From positions 222,923,978-222,987,977 of the forward strand of contig OX465281.1 of assembly GCA_949987705.1 (NCBI GenBank): a DNA stretch of 64,000 nt. The letters are read 5' to 3'. Shown here piece by piece: positions 9,877 to 20,834 of this stretch. The position numbers and the translations under genes are program-made. The notes beneath the pieces are model-generated. The model was not told the DNA's origin. It saw only the letters and a program-made list of their open reading frames with translations, and did not search any database. This stretch comes from Thereva unica (lineage: Eukaryota > Arthropoda > Insecta > Diptera > Therevidae). Position 1 is the first letter of the stretch, and the number at the start of each line of letters is the position of its first letter.

Positions 9877-12800
9877 TTAGCTGGCGGTCCGAGCGGGACG
9901 TCCCCGCAACGGATACGCTGCTGTCGGTGCCGCTGGGTCCCGAACTCTATTCACGATTCGCTTCCATTCTCCTCGGTTTTTGGCGGTGTCTCGAGCCTCG
10001 GTAACTGATAATCGTTGATTCTTTAAGTCACCCTCGATATTCTTCAACCAGGTTTTCTTCGGTGCCGATCGCTGTATTCTCCAGTCTGCAGGACGGTCTC
10101 GCCAGAGAAGTTTACGTGGCAAGCGGTTATCATCCATTCGGCAAACATGTCCAAACCACCGTAGTCGACGTTTCTGCATTTCTTCTTCGATCAGTGTTTG
10201 CTGATCGCATCTTTGTCTGACAACCTCATTTCGAAGGCGATCACGGAGTGAGACACGGAGGATCTGCCTCAAACATCGCATTTGGAAGACCTCGAGCTTC
10301 TTAACGTCCGGTTTGAGCAGTGTCCACGTTTCAGATCCATAAAGAAGAATCGGAAGAATCAACGTTCGGTAAAGACGTAGTTTTGTTTTGATGGAGATAT
10401 TTGCTCGTTTCCATATGCACCACTTGAGCGAGGCGAATGTTGCTGTTGCCTGGCCGATACGGCTGTGAACGTCGGCCGTCGATGCTACTTTCGTTTCCTC
10501 AACCAATGATCCCAAATATTTGAACCTTGGAACTTGTTCGATTTGGGTTCCATCGAGGTGAACACTGGCTCTTGATCCATCCGTTGTGAGCACTTTGGTC
10601 TTTTCCGCATTGATTTTTAACCCGTATGATTGGGCGATGCGGGAAATATCGTATAAGATGTCCGTTGCTTCGGCATCCGTGTCGGCGAAAACAGCGCTAT
10701 CGTCGGCGAACATTAAGTCTGTTACGAAGTTGTTGTCGTCGTATTGAACTCCGAGTCGTCCACCGAATGCTTCACGCATAATCGCGTCGATCACAACGTT
10801 GAAGAGAAGTGGCGAAGCGACGTCTCCCTGTCGGACACCCGTCTGAATCGGGAACTCCTCGGATAAGTCGTTTCGAATACGAACGCTGCTGGTTGAGCCA
10901 TCGTACGATGCTTGGAGAAGTTGGATGATTCTCAATGGCACGTGTTCGGTTACCAAGACTCTCCACAAGCTGTTCCAATCGATGCAATCGAAAGCGGATT
11001 TGAAATCGATGAAAACGACGACAATTCGTTTGCCGCAACGAATTCTTTCTTCCATTAACTGACGGAGGGCGAATATTTGATCAATGCATCCTCGATGTGG
11101 TCTAAATCCCGCTTGTTCCTCCCGGCTCGTTTGCTCTCGATGTTTCTGTAGCCTCGATTGTATTATTTTCGTAAATACTTTACCGACGATCGAAAGAAGG
11201 CTAATACCGCGATAATTCTTGCATTCCCGACTGTCGCCTTTCTTCAAAATTGGGACAACGATCGCTTTCTTCCATACCAAAGGGACACGATCCGAATGCC
11301 ATATGTGTGTTATGAGGACATGAAGTCGTTGTGATAAGACATCACCTCCAGCTTTGATCATCTCGGCGGTTACTTGGTCTATTCCCGGCGCTTTTCCATT
11401 TTTCAGCGATTTTATTGCTGTCTTCACCTCGATAATTGTTGGTTCGGTATCGAGAGACTGATTCATCGGCTGTTCGATAATCGGTGGTTCGGGTGCTGGA
11501 CCTTGCGGCGGATCGTGGTTATACAGCTGGTGGAAGAATGCTCTCCACCGCTCCAGGCGTTCATGGGCCGAAGTCACAAAAGTTCCATCCGATTTTTTGA
11601 TGTTGTCGTTTGTTGATGTTGTTTTGCCGCCTAACCGGCGGATTGTCTGGTACAGCGTCCGGTACTCGTGCCTCGACGCCGCTTTTTCCATGTCGGCCGC
11701 AACGTTATTCCAGTACGCTTCTCGTTCCAATTTCATTTTCTGCCGAACTTCTTTGTTCAATCTTCTGTATTCCTCAAAGTCGACGTGTTTCATGCGCTTC
11801 CGCTGATCGACGAGGTCCAGACAGCTGTCCGAGATCCATGGCTGCGTCCGTTTACGGATAGTTGGACACAACTCCATTGCACACTCCACAATAGACTCCG
11901 ACAATTGCCTTTCTTCTACATCGATATCGTCCGGTATTGCGAGCGCCGCGAATTTGTTGGATAATGCCATTTGAAACTCTCGCCCGATGGCCGGGTTCCG
12001 TAGGCACGCCCAATTTTTTTTGGCTGGTGGTGGCTCCGTTTTCTTCGCTCTTTGCAATCGCATCTGCAATTTCGCTCGAACAAGATAATGGTCCGATCCG
12101 CAATCGGGTCCACGCATTGCACGTACGTCTTTAAGCATCGATCGGAATCTTGTGTTGATCAAAACGTAGTCTAACATCGCCGAGTCTTTGCCGGATGGAT
12201 TTCGCCAGGTGAGTTGGTGTTTGAGTGGATGGCGGAAAATGCTGTTGCCAACGATCAAGTTGTTTGACGATGCGAATGAAAGCAGGCGTAAGCCGTTGTC
12301 ATTAATTACTCCGTGTCCGAATTTGCCCATGGTTTCTTCCCAGCCGGTTCGATCTACTCCTGAATGTGCATTGAAATCCCCCGCGAGAATTATTAATTCG
12401 GTTTGAGGTATCATATCCAGCGTCTGTTGAAGCTGATCGTAAAATTCGTCCTTGTTCGTGTCCGTGCTGGTCTCGGTTGGCGCATAAACGGATATGATAT
12501 GGGTCTTGATCGTTCCACTGATGGTTATAACCGCCAAACGCTCGGATATCGGTTGGAATGCGATAACGCTGCTGGCAGCCCGTCGGTCGACCATAAAGCC
12601 GACGCCGGCCTCTCTTTTCTCACCACCGGAATAGTAAAGCATCATCGTTTCGTCGATTGTTGGCGGGACGATTGTCAATATCCCGGATCCGGTAAGCCGT
12701 AGTTCCGATAGCGCAGCAATTGATATTTTGCATTTCAACAATTCCATTGCTATGATTTCCTTTTGACCAACGTGATGTCCTGTTCGTACATTCCACGCAG

Positions 12801-13029
12801 CGAATTTTAATTCCCTTTTCGGTGTGACTAATTTGGGTGTTCGGCCAGTAACCCACTTCTCACCAGCATCCCTGGTCCCCAGTGCTGGCGCATCGGCTGC
12901 CCCGGATGCAGTAGCATTATTTCGGCCAGTAACCCACTTCTCACCAGCATCCCTGGTCCCCAGCGCTGGCGCATCGGCTGCCCCGGATGCAGTAGCATTA
13001 TTTCGTGAATAGTTAGTTCGTGTATCCAT
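9877..13029 (-). CDS. RTE endonuclease-reverse transcriptase, 1050 aa, intact
   Basis: A single protein that nicks DNA and reverse-transcribes its own RNA at the nick. N-terminus: two tandem 27-residue copies (10-36 and 37-63). Apurinic-type endonuclease, residues ~72-330: N80, E109, D218/N220 (GDFNAHS), D287 (LDYVL) and S312-D313-H314. RT, residues ~570-850: fingers GDSRECKNYRGISLL, AGFRPHRGC, motif A with D675 (FIDFKSAFD), motif B GVRQGD (731-736) and motif C FADD (774-777). C-terminal tail: WFGHVCRMDDNRLPRKLL..PKKTWLKNIEGDL. All catalytic residues I can check are present and no stop interrupts the ORF. I chose the first Met because it precedes the duplicated block; another start downstream of it is possible. 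Confidence 0.93.
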   Translation of the reverse strand: MDTRTNYSRNNATASGAADAPALGTRDAGEKWVTGRNNATASGAADAPALGTRDAGEKWVTGRTPKLVTPKRELKFAAWNVRTGHHVGQKEIIAMELLKCKISIAALSELRLTGSGILTIVPPTIDETMMLYYSGGEKREAGVGFMVDRRAASSVIAFQPISERLAVITISGTIKTHIISVYAPTETSTDTNKDEFYDQLQQTLDMIPQTELIILAGDFNAHSGVDRTGWEETMGKFGHGVINDNGLRLLSFASSNNLIVGNSIFRHPLKHQLTWRNPSGKDSAMLDYVLINTRFRSMLKDVRAMRGPDCGSDHYLVRAKLQMRLQRAKKTEPPPAKKNWACLRNPAIGREFQMALSNKFAALAIPDDIDVEERQLSESIVECAMELCPTIRKRTQPWISDSCLDLVDQRKRMKHVDFEEYRRLNKEVRQKMKLEREAYWNNVAADMEKAASRHEYRTLYQTIRRLGGKTTSTNDNIKKSDGTFVTSAHERLERWRAFFHQLYNHDPPQGPAPEPPIIEQPMNQSLDTEPTIIEVKTAIKSLKNGKAPGIDQVTAEMIKAGGDVLSQRLHVLITHIWHSDRVPLVWKKAIVVPILKKGDSRECKNYRGISLLSIVGKVFTKIIQSRLQKHREQTSREEQAGFRPHRGCIDQIFALRQLMEERIRCGKRIVVVFIDFKSAFDCIDWNSLWRVLVTEHVPLRIIQLLQASYDGSTSSVRIRNDLSEEFPIQTGVRQGDVASPLLFNVVIDAIMREAFGGRLGVQYDDNNFVTDLMFADDSAVFADTDAEATDILYDISRIAQSYGLKINAEKTKVLTTDGSRASVHLDGTQIEQVPRFKYLGSLVEETKVASTADVHSRIGQATATFASLKWCIWKRANISIKTKLRLYRTLILPILLYGSETWTLLKPDVKKLEVFQMRCLRQILRVSLRDRLRNEVVRQRCDQQTLIEEEMQKRRLRWFGHVCRMDDNRLPRKLLWRDRPADWRIQRSAPKKTWLKNIEGDLKNQRLSVTEARDTAKNRGEWKRIVNRVRDPAAPTAAYPLRGRPARTAS
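12841..13002 (-). repeat. 81-bp tandem duplication in the RTE ORF N-terminus
   Basis: Two adjacent 81-bp copies differ at one position that I can see (a t/c in 'cccagYgctgg'). They encode the same 27 residues (NNATASGAADAPALGTRDAG..) in frame. The low divergence points to a recent duplication, or to an allele of the source element. Confidence 0.9.
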
Positions 13030-13120
13030 GCGGTTTCTTGCCTAGTTTTTACGATCGACTCGGCAGGTCGACAACCCTCCTCCTTTCACACTCTGGGCTT
13101 GGGACCAGACGAAGGCGAAG

Positions 13121-13135
13121 TTCCTTAAAGGAGCT
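13121..13135. repeat. Target-site duplication, right copy (RTE insertion)
   Basis: ttccttaaaggagct, the partner of 9835-9850, one T shorter. This lies on the 5' side of the minus-strand RTE. Confidence 0.9.
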
Positions 13136-14510
13136 ACTCTGTTTTTAGAACAAAGGAATTGTACTCGATATGCCTCATCCTTGAAAATTCGCAGATATGC
13201 AACGACTCCATAGGCACTCAGGCTGGCGTCTGCAAATACGTGAAGTTGAGCATCGGGTAATTCATTTTCTGCACAGACTTGGCGTGGAATCGTTAATTCT
13301 CTTAAATCATCTAACTCACTACAGATTGCGTTCCAAATTGTCATCAATTCGTCGGGCAAGGTATCATCCCAATTGAGTTTTTTGCACCATAACAACTGAA
13401 AGAGAATTTTTAGGCGTACTATCCATGGACCTAAAACACCTAGGGGATCATAAAATGAGGCCATTACCTTTAAGACATTCCGCTTCGTGCCAATCAAAGC
13501 TAATTCTAATAATCGTGCTACAGTATCGATATCAACAGCAAGCTCATCGGTTATGACATACCAACGCACACCTAAAATTTTTTGAACATTCGGAACCTCA
13601 TCGCTATTTTCAAACTGTTGTCTAATGTGAAGATCGTTCGTGTTCCATTGGCGTAAGTTCATCGAAGCGCCTTTTAATATCGCAGTTGCCTCAACGTGGA
13701 GTCATTTAGCCGTTTCTCTTTCGTCTGTTGCAATAACAAGGTCATCCATATAGAAGCTATTCATTAAAGCAGTGCTGGTCTCGGGGTATCGTTCCATTGC
13801 TTCTTCTAAAATAAGTCTAATCGTTGCTCCCAATAAGAAAGGACTGCAATTCACTCCGAATGTAACTCGCGTCATCCGATATTCCTGAACTGGTGGAAGA
13901 GTCTGAGAGTCCGTTACCCTTTCTGAAAACCATAAAAGCCTATGGCTATCTTTGTCTTTGTTGCAGAGCAAAATCTGCAAAAAGGCCTTCTCGATGTCGG
14001 CTACAAGTCAAATTCTTCCACTTCGAAAATTTAATAGCATCGCGAGGACGTCAGGAAGCAAATTTTCACCCTTTTTCAGATGATCGTTAAGCGATAATTG
14101 TCCAGGCGCATACGAGGAGGCGTCAAACACAATGCGAAGCTTCGTGGTAACCTTATCTTCGCGATACACTGGCCTATGCGGCATCTAATATATTCGGTCT
14201 CCTGCTGTAGTTATATCCGTTACCTTTTCCACTATTCCGTTTAAAACTAAATTATTAAATGCTTCATCGTACTCACTTAGCTTTGAATTGGCGGATAGCT
14301 TACGGAGCAGTGATTTTAGTCGACATAACCCCCTAGCATAATTGTTGTTTAATGGAGCATTAGTCTTGATGGATTTCCAAATAAGCCTCGCCTCAAATCG
14401 ATCACCAACTCTTTGAATATAATTATTTAATTTATCACTCACCGCTTTGGAATTCTCTCCTTCAATCCCGCTTCACAGCCTTTCGCACCTCTCCCAAGGG
14501 ATCGGTTAAA
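13121..14510 (-). pseudogene. BEL/Pao pol: reverse transcriptase and start of RNase H
   Basis: The minus-strand pieces, in order, are: IEGENSKAVSDKLNNYIQRV.. (14470-14185), ..HRPVYREDKVTTKLRIVFDAS.. and ..LVADIEKAFLQILLCNKDKD.. (motif A), RVTFGVNCSPFLLGA.. with YMDD (motif C, ~13745), then ..VPNVQKILGVRWYV.., KVMASFYDPLGVLGPW and LHVFADASLSAYG (RNase H). This is BEL/Pao order. Several stops and frame changes (near 14186, 14005 and 13700) break it. Gag and protease are absent upstream. Confidence 0.88.
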
Positions 14511-14523
14511 TTTAGTGAGAGCA

Positions 14524-14564
14524 TTGGATGTTGGACGTTGCGTCGGTGGTGATAATTTTTAACA
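14524..14564 (-). repeat. 41-bp remnant of the BEL/Pao 5' LTR
   Basis: Identical to 7895-7935, the first 41 bp of the 3' LTR (TGTTAAAAATTATCACC.. on the minus strand). Right after it the sequence enters pol-like sequence. The rest of the 5' LTR, the primer-binding site, gag and protease have been deleted. Confidence 0.8.
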
Positions 14565-14699
14565 GTCTCTTAAAAAAGAAAGAAGAATGGCAGCAATTTT
14601 ACTTCACCCAATTCCATCTAATGTTACCGCAACAGAACGCTGACTTTAGAGTTAAAAGAGGAGATGGCTACCTCCTTTTTTGTGCTGAGGGTATGGTAA

Positions 14700-14736
14700 T
14701 GACAACCCCCCCCCCCCCACCCCCCCCCCCCCCCCA
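14700..14736. repeat. C-rich low-complexity run
   Basis: 'aacccccccccccccaccc...' followed by an A-rich tail. The proline-rich reading frame across it is a composition artefact. Confidence 0.8.
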
Positions 14737-14788
14737 AAAAATACGAAAAAAGTGAAAGAAGGAATATATTTATCAGAGTGAGAGCAAT

Positions 14789-14858
14789 GTCGCGGAGTGG
14801 ATTCGAGCCACAGACCCTTGGGATGGCAGTTGGGGGTTTCTTAACCCCTAGAATATCC
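14789..14858 (-). mobile_element. tRNA-like SINE head fragment (Gly-like)
   Basis: Minus strand: A-box-like TTCTAGGGGTTAAGAA, anticodon-like loop CTGCCAT between near-complementary CCCAA/CCCAAG, and a B box GGCTCGAATCC. The acceptor ends do not pair properly. It resembles the heads at 8764 and 48271 and is best read as a diverged SINE. Confidence 0.6.
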
Positions 14859-16909
14859 CTCGAGTGTTTTAATATAAATATGTTGTTAGAGAAAGCTGAA
14901 AACTACAATACAAAATCATATCTCCATCTGAACACGATAAAGTAACGTAAATCATATAATTAGATAAAATTTGAATAAATATAGAAGATTTACCAACTGA
15001 TGGAAATTTATTCGTCGGCATTTATGAGCAGCAGAACGATTATTTACCACCGCCAGGCACGGCGGGGGCTTAATCCTCAATGAAAGCAAACTCAAGGGAG
15101 ACTTTCTGTTCAGCATCCATATTACTCCCTTTTCCGATATAATGATCACTGAGATACCGACATCCCCTAATGACATGGAAATATACCCTTTGACTTTTAG
15201 CTCTGATTCGAATTTGAATCCTGAACTCTTGCAGAAAAACGCGCACATGAATGATGCTTCCTTTCACCACCTCCCTCCCATCAGCTAAGTCCTGGCATTC
15301 ATCCAGCACCCAGCACGGCAGCCAACAGGAACCCAGGCTCAGTTACGATCTATTCGAGCCTCCGTAGCGCAATATGTCAGGATATTCTAAGCATGTTTAT
15401 CCCCAGAATAAATTATGCTCACAAACAGAGGGGGTTGGCAATCTGTTCGCTGTTTCTATGTATCTATGTTGCCGTCAGGTGGCGGGTCGTAAACTTTGCA
15501 CGTTTGTTATAACTTTTACATTCGACAATGCCGCACCACAATGACTTATCAAACGTGCTTATCAAATTCAACGATGACGTACTTCCCACCCCGCCGCTTC
15601 AGCTGGCAATACATGCTTTGTTAGTGTATGTGTGCACTTGCTATTTTGGATAAATTTATTGCTCTGTTTTCGGGGTTGTTTATTTGCGGGCAAAATTTCC
15701 TTGTGGTAAATCATTAATTGCGAAAAGGTCAAACGGCATGGATTGTTATTTGGTTAAGAGGGGTGCCGGCTCCCTCTTGTGTTCGGATGTCTGGGCGCCC
15801 AATGTGCCCGGAGACCGTAATGTTTCTGCACCCCTTGCGAGTCAGAGGGGGCACAGAACGGATAACCACTTGTTGCCAGGGATGTTTCCCTACTTTAAAG
15901 ATTCCTCATCTGCAAGTATACTGTTGTATACGAATAGACGGAGAAACCACCCCCTACCATCTAATGTCAAGAATGAGCGAATATTATTGCGTCAATCAAT
16001 CTTAATCTGGCAATTTCATCTACCGCCACAGAAGGGCGGTTAATTCATTTCCCATTTCACTTTATTTTACGGCCAAAGGAATAAACTTTTATTCAGATTT
16101 TCGGTGTACGAGAAAGTTGGGCACAAAATGTCCTTGTTACGCGCTGCGGCATGAATTCTAAAGGGTTGTAACTTGTCATAATCGAGAATAATAAATGATG
16201 ACGGAAGTTGTTCAGTTTCGTTTTGTATACGTTTTAAGTCGTGATACTATGACATTAAGAAGCCATTAATGCACCTGTCGTTTACGGTTTTATTGAATGA
16301 AACATACTCGTTGCTCTCTCTCTCAGGTATTTCCAGATATTTGTACTTTAGATAAATTGGAAAAAAATAAAATTGAAGAATAAAACCAATTAGAAGGAGT
16401 ATCTCGAAAATATAACGTCATTCGGTGGTTTTAGTAGCAGCGGTAAAATATCTGATTCCATTTCGGAGAATTTTAATGGATTTTACTCACTGATTGGAAA
16501 CAATTCAATTGGGAATTATTGATTTTTTTGGCCGATATTCTTCTGAGGTTTTTCAATTTATAGAAAATTTTCTTTTGAATTTTCTGGAGGGGTTTAATAT
16601 TTTCCTTTCTTTTCCCTTTTTTCGTAAAGGAATTTTTAACTTTTTACTTTAAATTTTGTTGCTATTGTCTCTAAAAATTTTTAAGCATAAATAAACAAAA
16701 TTACGTTTATCAAAGCCATTTTTATTAAACTTTCGCCTTTTCATAAGAATTTAATCGGGCGTGCATCAGATTTCATTTCTGTATTGTCGAAAATTCTGGT
16801 CAGTACCCTTATTTTCTTACATAAAAATTCTAACCAATTATTTTTTTCTATTTTAGACTTTCTGTTCTTAAGAAAAAAAGTTTGTCCATTTGTGCAGCTC
16901 ATATATACA
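14859..16909. other. No gene seen
   Basis: AT-rich unique-looking sequence with short reading frames only (the longest is ~119 aa at 15684-16043, with no recognisable domain). No element ends were found. It could be host intergenic DNA. Confidence 0.45.
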
Positions 16910-16911
16910 TA

Positions 16912-17651
16912 CAGTGGGGAGCAGAAATGAGTACATAGTATGCATGTTTCTATAATTGTCGCGTTTTTGACCCCCACTTCGAGGAGGGCTGGGATTTTAG
17001 GGGATGATAGAAAAAAGTGTCCTGAGCAAGAATTTGAAGAAATTAGCCGGCTATGTGACCCCTAAACAAAGTTATGAAGTGTTGCAATATTAAAAATTTC
17101 TCATTTCTTTAGCTGGGGGAGGGGAAGATTTGCGGAGGGCTGAGGGGTTGGAATTGCAGGGGGTGCATTATGGGGAGTCCTCCTTGCATAACTCCATTTG
17201 ATTTAGCTGGCGGTCGTTTTAAAAAATATAAAAAAGATGTTTAATTATTTCCTATTTTTCATTCATATTTCCAAAATTCTATATAAAAAATTCGCAAATA
17301 CAAAATTTCAATAAATTCATAAACTTCATAATTTTTTTTTGAGAGGTGACCGCCAGCTAAATCAAATGGAGTTATGCAAGGAGGACTCCCCATAATGCAC
17401 CCCCTGCAATTCCAACCCCTCAGCCCTCCGCAAATCTTCCCCTCCCCCAGCCAAAGAAATGACAAATTTTTAATATTTCAAAACTTCATAACTTTGTTTA
17501 GGGGTCACATAGCCGGCTAATTTCTTCAAATTCTTGCTCAGGACACTTTTTTCTATCATCCCCTAAAATCCCAGCCCTCCTCGAAGTGGGGGTCAAAAAC
17601 GCGACAATTATAGAAACATGCATACTATGTACTCATTTCTGCTCCCCACTG
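16912..17651. mobile_element. 740-bp foldback element with TA flanks
   Basis: The left arm (16912-17215) and right arm (17348-17651) are each 304 bp and inverted copies of one another, with few mismatches. The spacer is 132 bp. The tips are CAGTGGGGAGCAGAAATGAG, bordered by TA at 16910-16911 and 17652-17653, which fits a Tc1/mariner-type MITE. The arms are long, nearly perfect and unusually G/C-rich for the area. A transcript would fold into one long hairpin. Confidence 0.9.
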
Positions 17652-17653
17652 TA

Positions 17654-18333
17654 TATTCCAGTTGGCCTTATTGGCACCAGCAATGATAACGCCATAAATA
17701 AAATTAGGAGTTATCCTTTGTACTACCAGTAATGTCGTACAAGTTATGCAGCAATGACTAGCAGTTAGCTTTGAAAGGTAAATGGAGGCTACAACACGTT
17801 CAGAACATTCTAGAGTATACTAAAAGAGGAGGCAGTGAACCTTGCAGTTATACCCGTGGATATCGTACAAGTTTGAAAATGCTAATTGCGGAAGGATTTC
17901 GAGATGTTCACCAACGAAACTTTTAACTTACGTTGGTTCCAGGCTGTTATGCTAAGCCGATCCAACTAATTAAATTTTACGGTAAAATTATTACTTAATA
18001 TTTTGCTCTATGGTGGAGCAAAACTCCTATGAGTTTGAGGGCATGATCCTGCACATTGGATGTTTTCGGGGCCAATAACTCCAAATAACATAACATAGGC
18101 CTCGAAGGGAGTAGGCAGTACGTTGACATTCATAGTCTGTAGAGCCTGATTAAAGGTCTGGAAGCCCGTAGATAGGACCTGTGGTGCGGGCCCCCTTCTT
18201 CAAAAAAATTTCAATCCATTAACCTACCAGTAGAAAGAGAACAATATCGTAATGGTCTCAAATCCAATTTCACCACATTCGCTAGTACCATAGTAAGGCA
18301 TTTCAATGGTAAATGAAACTGGGGAGTTGATGG
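17654..18333. other. No gene seen
   Basis: Mixed-composition sequence. Nothing coding or repetitive is recognised within the window. It is possibly the host of the neighbouring insertions. Confidence 0.4.
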
Positions 18334-20190
18334 CAGTGGCGGTTCGTATTGCTCACGATAAGGGAAGCAATGCGCAAGGCGAACGATAAAAGTAAAAGTG
18401 TCGAAGGCTTTAACTAAGAAACCGAAAAATAATATATAGTGGAATGAGATAAGCAAAACATAAGGAATCGAATGCTATGTGAAATGGACATTTTCTACCT
18501 CTAGCAACCGCCGCTACGTAAGTTATCGACCATTTTGTGAAAAATTTTACCATTTAGGTCATTGTTTCCAAATATAGATGCGTATATCTCGTTATGTGTA
18601 GGTTCGAAAGACGCGAAAAATAAAAGCTTGGCTATCAAATTTTTTCTTGGTATGGCTATTAAATTTTCATCTGTACACATAACCTAAAAATAAAACTTAA
18701 CTAGTTGGGATGTGGGTTCGACCCTTTCGGTCCACACGATCAACTTCCCAGTATGATGGAAGGAAGCTCTTTGAAATAACGATAAGAATGGTAAATCCGC
18801 AAGGCTTTTCTTAAGAACTTTTTTTTGTTGAACAGTAGCAAACAAACATGTCCCTGGCACTTCGTTCGCTACAATATAAAGCGAATTCATTTTGAGCGTA
18901 TTGACGCGCTGATGATAAACTGCAATGGTAAAAACTTCATTTTCAATTCGAACGATTTCAGGAGATAGTACCAAAATTAATCAATGTAACGGATTTGTCA
19001 AACTTGTCCGAAAAGGCCAAACTGTAATCACTGGAAATCCCGCGATGAACTCAATTCCCAAAACTGTAGGACATGGAAAACAATTCGCCGTTCAAACAGT
19101 TCTGAACTAAAGTTTGAAAATTCCGTCATGTTTGTAATGGTTAACGTATTTGTTGAATGGTTTTTAAAGAAAACTCGGATTTTGACGAGTGATGACTCTT
19201 TGGGAAGCTATTGCTCGGCTGAATCCATAAAAGTGAACTTCATTTTGAACGGGTGTCACTCCAACGCTTCGATCGGCACCTCAATGAAGTCAATATCATT
19301 TTTGGTTTGCGTTCTATCGAGCATGTACAAAAATCACTTACGCCCTTTAAACATAGATACCGCTTGATCGAATTTTATGAAAATCTTTTCAAAGCGTACT
19401 TTCGGTAATACGCTACGATCGGCACCTCAAACAAGTCGGTATCATGGTTGGTTCGTGCTATATCGTGCAGGTACAAAAATCACTTACGTCGCTTAAACAA
19501 AAAATCGGCTGGACCGAATTTCATGAAAATCTTTTCAGATCATATTTCGGTTAATACGCTTCGAACGACACCTCAACGAAGTCGATATCAGTTTTGGTTC
19601 GCGCGATATCGTGCAGGAAAAAATGACTACATCCGTACGCACATACACACACACGCACACACACACATACTTCCTCCCAATTTTTTGCTTAAAATGCTCC
19701 TGGGACCTTGAAAGATGAAAATACGTTGAAATTTTCGATTTAGATTTTCGGACCGATTACAATAACTTCCTATACTGGGAAGTTAAAAAATGGCTAAATT
19801 TTAGTTTTTTTGGTTATAACTTCAGATTTTTTCAGTGATCGTTCATGGATATTTCAGAAAAGGGTACCTTATAATGTGAACAATAACTGGTTAAAATTTC
19901 AAGTCAAAATATCTTATACAAGCCCTAAAAGTTGTCTTCAATTTGAAAATTGATTGCCCAATAATTTTTGTGCATCGCATCGCATGAGGTTCTTTCCTTT
20001 TTTTAAATATAGGTTCTTTTATGCACTTTATGATGGTGAACAAGAAAAACTTTTAAGCTTGAAAAAATCGAATCGAAAATCGTGAATTTTGCATTTTTTC
20101 GTCATTTTTTTAGATATAGTTTTGCTGCTAGAGGGAGTTTTCGCCTTGTTTAGATTCTGTTGATAATTAAAACGTCCAAAGAAAAGCCCT
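18334..20190 (-). mobile_element. hAT-type element copy, truncated, split by a Helentron-type insertion
   Basis: Begins CAGTGGCGGTTCG and matches, in reverse, the right half of the complete hAT at 57308-59007: the terminal ~360 bp here (18334-18700), then a continuation at 19785-20190 ('ctaaattttag', 'caataactggtt', 'tttgtgcatcgcat', 'aacgtccaaagaaaagc'). The match stops at 20190, so the other end is lost. The gap is filled by the element at 18701-19784. Confidence 0.82.
18701..19784 (-). mobile_element. Helentron-associated non-autonomous element, copy 1
   Basis: In its own orientation (minus) it starts AACTTCCCAGTATAGGAAGTT and ends ..CCCAACTAG, and it sits between T residues of the hAT. 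It carries 'aacttcccagtat' at the 5' tip and its inverse ~40 bp from the 3' end. A small hairpin (ggacc-gaaa-gggtc) lies near the 3' end, and about three central tandem units occur (19240-19640). This layout is that of HINE/DINE-1-like Helentron derivatives; the assignment is by structure only. A (CA)n run lies at 19647-19672. Confidence 0.7.
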
Positions 20191-20234
20191 TTGAAAAACT
20201 GTAAATACTTCTTTTTCTTCCTTCTTATTCCAAT

Positions 20235-20504
20235 TTAATCCCTCATGTGATATAGGGCGGAAACAATTGCCCTCGAGCGGACCCTGTTTTGTGCGGTAGC
20301 TTTCATTTCCGACCAGGATCTTCCAGTTGTTGCGGCCTCTGTTAATAGGTTTCTCCTCCACGCTGTGCTAGGTCTTCCGATTCGACGGGATCCTTGCAGA
20401 TCTGTGAGGGCCTGTTTGGCTAGATTCTCGTTTTCGCGTCGCAAGGTATGGCCAATCCAATTCCATTTCCTTCGCCTACTACTACTTGCATAATTTTGGT
20501 TCAA
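20235..20504 (-). pseudogene. C-terminal tail of an RTE/CR1-like RT, fragment
   Basis: Minus-strand peptide: SSRRRKWNWIGHTLRRENENLAKQAL, GSRRIGRPSTAWRR and ATTGRSWSEMKATAQNRVRSRAIV. The W-x-W-I-G-H..L-R, R-x-G-R-P..W-R-R and W-x-x-x-x-x-x-A-Q-x-R pattern is the conserved tail found after the RT in many RTE-like and related elements. No RT core is attached. Confidence 0.75.
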
Positions 20505-20834
20505 AGTCTAAAAAATATAGTAATAATAAATCCCTGCATACCTCGCATACACCTCCTACACCCAAAAAAAAAAACATTTTAGGCAATTCATAAAAATTCG
20601 TATCATGGTCGAGGTTGGTTGAAGTGTACATTTTATATAAAAAAAATCTGTACATTGCATGCTTAGTGTTTCCAGACGAGGAAATATATTTGCCTCGATT
20701 ACCATATCCGGCGGATCGAGCACTCCATCCACAGTTGAGACTTCCTTCACGCTGTTTAGTGATTCTAAGATCCGCCGGGAGAACTGGCATATTAAAATGT
20801 GGATATAGATACAGTTTTTAACTTCCCAGTATTA

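Larger units (their letters stand above)
9851..13120 (-). mobile_element. RTE-clade non-LTR retrotransposon, nearly full length, inserted in BEL/Pao pol
   Basis: On the minus strand: ~90 bp of 5' UTR (13120-13030), one 1050-aa ORF, 6-7 bp after the stop, and a (GAA)n tail (complement at 9851-9870). A short 3' UTR and a microsatellite tail are typical of RTE elements. It is flanked by a 15-16-bp TSD and sits in frame inside BEL/Pao pol, so it is younger than that element. Decayed relatives lie at 1813-2364 and 3915-4260. Confidence 0.93.

Noticed and set aside
14528..14755. 75-aa frame ending in poly-proline
   Set aside because: It starts in LTR remnant sequence and the prolines come from a C-run.
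17200..17215. Shared 'ttagctggcggtc' between the foldback (17203) and the RTE 3' end (about 9877)
   Set aside because: Only ~13 bp, with no extension on either side. Treated as chance.
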